DNA of 6,511 nt from Burkholderiaceae bacterium (GTDB lineage Bacteria > Pseudomonadota > Gammaproteobacteria > Burkholderiales > Burkholderiaceae_C), in NCBI GenBank assembly GCA_023262645.1, contig JALRAA010000082.1:1-6511 (forward strand), given 5' to 3'. The notes under the pieces were generated by a model. The model was not told the DNA's origin, searched no databases, and worked only from the letters and a program-made list of their open reading frames with translations. Position numbers and translations under genes: made by a program. Positions 5,059-6,511 of the stretch are shown here, one piece after another (the first letter of the stretch is position 1; each line of letters starts with the position of its first letter).

Positions 5059-6441
5059 TCAACCGCGCATCAGGGCTTCGATCTCATCCGCATCTACCGG
5101 CACGCCCCGGCTGATCAATTCGCAACCGCTGGCGGTGACGATGGCGTCGTCTTCAATGCGAATACCGATGTTCCAAAACGCTTGCGGCACACCGTCGGCG
5201 GGACGCACGTACAGACCGGGCTCTAAGGTCAACACCATGCCTTCGCGCAAAACACGGCTGGGGCGGGGTTGCACCATGGCGCCGGTGATCGGGTCGGCTT
5301 TGGCGGGCGCTGAAGTGGCTTCGCCCGGTTCGATATAGCTGCCGCAATCGTGCACATCCATGCCCAGCCAGTGGCTGGTGCGGTGCATGTAGAACGGGAA
5401 ATAGGCTTTTTTCTCCAGCACATCGTCCAGCAAACCGTGTTTGTCATGCGAGAGCAAACCGGTGTCGAGAAGTCCTTGGGAGAGCACTTTAACAGCGGCT
5501 TCGTGCGGGTCGTTGAAACGTGCGCCGGGTCGCGTGGCGTCAGCCGCGGCGATTTGCGCGGCCAGCACGATGTCATACAACGCACGTTGCGGCCCGCTGA
5601 AACGACCATTCGCAGGAAAAGTACGGGTGATGTCCGACGCATAGCCGTCCAGTTCGCAACCGGCATCGATCAACACCAGCTCGCCATCGCGCACCGGCGC
5701 GGTATCGGCGCGGTAATGCAGCACACAGGCGTTGGCGCCAGCGGCAACGATCGAGGTGTACGCGGGAAACTGAGCGCCGTGCAAACGGAATTCATGCAGC
5801 AATTCGGCTTCCAAATGAAATTCATGCACGGCTTGCCCTTGTCGCAACATGCGAGCGCTCAATTGCATGGCGCGCACATGGGCGCCAGCACTGATGCGCG
5901 CGGCGCGGCGCATGGTGTCTTGTTCGGTGGCGTCTTTGACCAACCGCATTTCATCAAGCAAACTGCACACATCTTGTTGTGTGGCGGGGCAAGAGACACC
6001 CATGCGGGCGCGCCCGCGCACTTGGTTGAGCCAGCTCTCTACTTGCGCGGACAAGCCGTCGTGCGTGGCAAACGGAAACCACACGCTGGTTTGGTTTTCC
6101 AGCAACTTGGGCAACTCTTTGTCGAGCTCGCCCACTGAATAGGCGCTGTTCACACCCAACGCCGACGGCGCGGCTTGCGGGCCCAAACGTATACCGTCCC
6201 AAATTTCACGCTCGACATCTTTGGGTTGGCAAAACAAACTGCTGTGGCCGTTGGCGGCCAACACCAAACAAGCGTTGGGCTCGGTAAAACCCGTCAAATA
6301 ATAAAAATAGCTGTCATGCCGGTAAGGAAAATCCGCATCCCGATTGCGGCTGCGCTCGGGGGCGGTGGGAATGATGGCCACGCCGCCTACACCCAATTGC
6401 GCCGCCAAAGCAGCGCGGCGTTTTGCATAAATAGAGGTCAT
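5059..6441 (-). CDS. pepP: Xaa-Pro aminopeptidase (aminopeptidase P)
   Basis: A cytoplasmic metallopeptidase (M24B) that removes the N-terminal residue from peptides whose second residue is proline. With the start at 6441 it has 460 residues. The N-terminal creatinase-like domain includes ERSRNRDADFPYRHDSYFYY and LTGFTEPNA. The C-terminal pita-bread domain carries all five metal ligands: Asp259 (LIDAG), Asp270 (ASDITRTF), His357 (RTSHWLGMDVHD), Glu407 (LTLEPGLY) and Glu430 (IRIEDD). His242 and His364 are also in their expected catalytic positions. Spacing between the last two ligands equals that of E. coli PepP, but the His357-Glu407 gap is about 20 residues longer because of a Pro/Ala-rich loop (about 371-395). 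The frame extends 16 codons upstream to a TTG, but MTSIYAKRRAALAAQL matches the family N-terminus, so 6441 is preferred. No clear Shine-Dalgarno is seen. In related bacteria pepP often precedes ubiH; here the ATPase follows instead. Confidence 0.93.
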   Translation of the reverse strand: MTSIYAKRRAALAAQLGVGGVAIIPTAPERSRNRDADFPYRHDSYFYYLTGFTEPNACLVLAANGHSSLFCQPKDVEREIWDGIRLGPQAAPSALGVNSAYSVGELDKELPKLLENQTSVWFPFATHDGLSAQVESWLNQVRGRARMGVSCPATQQDVCSLLDEMRLVKDATEQDTMRRAARISAGAHVRAMQLSARMLRQGQAVHEFHLEAELLHEFRLHGAQFPAYTSIVAAGANACVLHYRADTAPVRDGELVLIDAGCELDGYASDITRTFPANGRFSGPQRALYDIVLAAQIAAADATRPGARFNDPHEAAVKVLSQGLLDTGLLSHDKHGLLDDVLEKKAYFPFYMHRTSHWLGMDVHDCGSYIEPGEATSAPAKADPITGAMVQPRPSRVLREGMVLTLEPGLYVRPADGVPQAFWNIGIRIEDDAIVTASGCELISRGVPVDADEIEALMRG

Positions 6442-6511
6442 GTTGAGATTGTAGGAGTGCCCCACTTGCACGCTTTGCTGTGGTGACAAAACCTTGGCAA
6501 GGCATGGATTC
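6442..6511. other. Region upstream of pepP
   Basis: Seventy bases with no recognisable gene. On the minus strand a TACAAT -10-like hexamer lies 6 nt before the pepP ATG, which would give a nearly leaderless transcript, but no -35 is evident at proper spacing. CCTTG-G-CAAGG (6492-6502) is an 11-bp palindrome of unknown meaning. The end of an upstream gene could also lie here. Confidence 0.3.

Noticed and set aside
5350..6138. 262-codon plus-strand open frame opposite pepP
   Set aside because: It lies wholly within a clearly real gene on the other strand and shows the His/Gln/Gly-rich composition of an antisense shadow.
6442..6489. TTG start giving PepP 16 more residues
   Set aside because: The family N-terminus begins at MTSIYAKRR, and no usable Shine-Dalgarno precedes the TTG.
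6504..6511. Start of a divergent plus-strand gene at the right edge (ATG at 6504)
   Set aside because: Only eight bases are visible, and the AAGG before it is too close to be a good ribosome-binding site.

Overview
The window looks like a piece of a betaproteobacterial chromosome, most likely Burkholderiales and possibly a freshwater Comamonadaceae-like organism. This is inferred from the style of PepP, the NADP-type malic enzyme and the rubredoxin pair, and from a GC content I judge by eye to be in the mid-50s percent. No search was run. All complete genes lie on the minus strand, so transcription runs from right to left. No rRNA, tRNA, CRISPR array or insertion sequence was seen.

In transcription order, pepP (Xaa-Pro aminopeptidase) comes first, followed by a stand-alone AAA_14/DUF4143 ATPase. 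After a 116-nt AT-rich intergenic region with a candidate promoter and two inverted repeats comes a compact redox cluster. It holds a rubrerythrin without its own rubredoxin domain, a 58-residue rubredoxin, and a rubredoxin-NAD(+) reductase that starts 2 nt after the rubredoxin stop. Together these could form a complete chain: NAD(P)H to FAD reductase to rubredoxin to di-iron peroxidase. Next come a small outer-membrane beta-barrel protein and then the start of a malic enzyme gene (maeB).

The left end, about positions 1-680, is a mosaic. The malic enzyme reads normally for 141 codons, and then a 61-nt AT-rich piece replaces about 30 expected residues. That piece encodes the start of a phage-type DUF3310 protein. 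Malic enzyme sequence then resumes in another frame and continues to about position 79. There it joins, in the opposite orientation, a TonB-dependent receptor fragment that runs off the window. The last join lies in a 21-bp stretch that makes sense in both genes, which suggests an assembly chimera at a short shared word. A real rearrangement cannot be excluded from sequence alone.

The parts most worth following up are the three-gene peroxide-reduction cluster with its palindrome-bearing promoter, the perfect inverted repeat just before the outer-membrane protein gene, and the status of the mosaic end.
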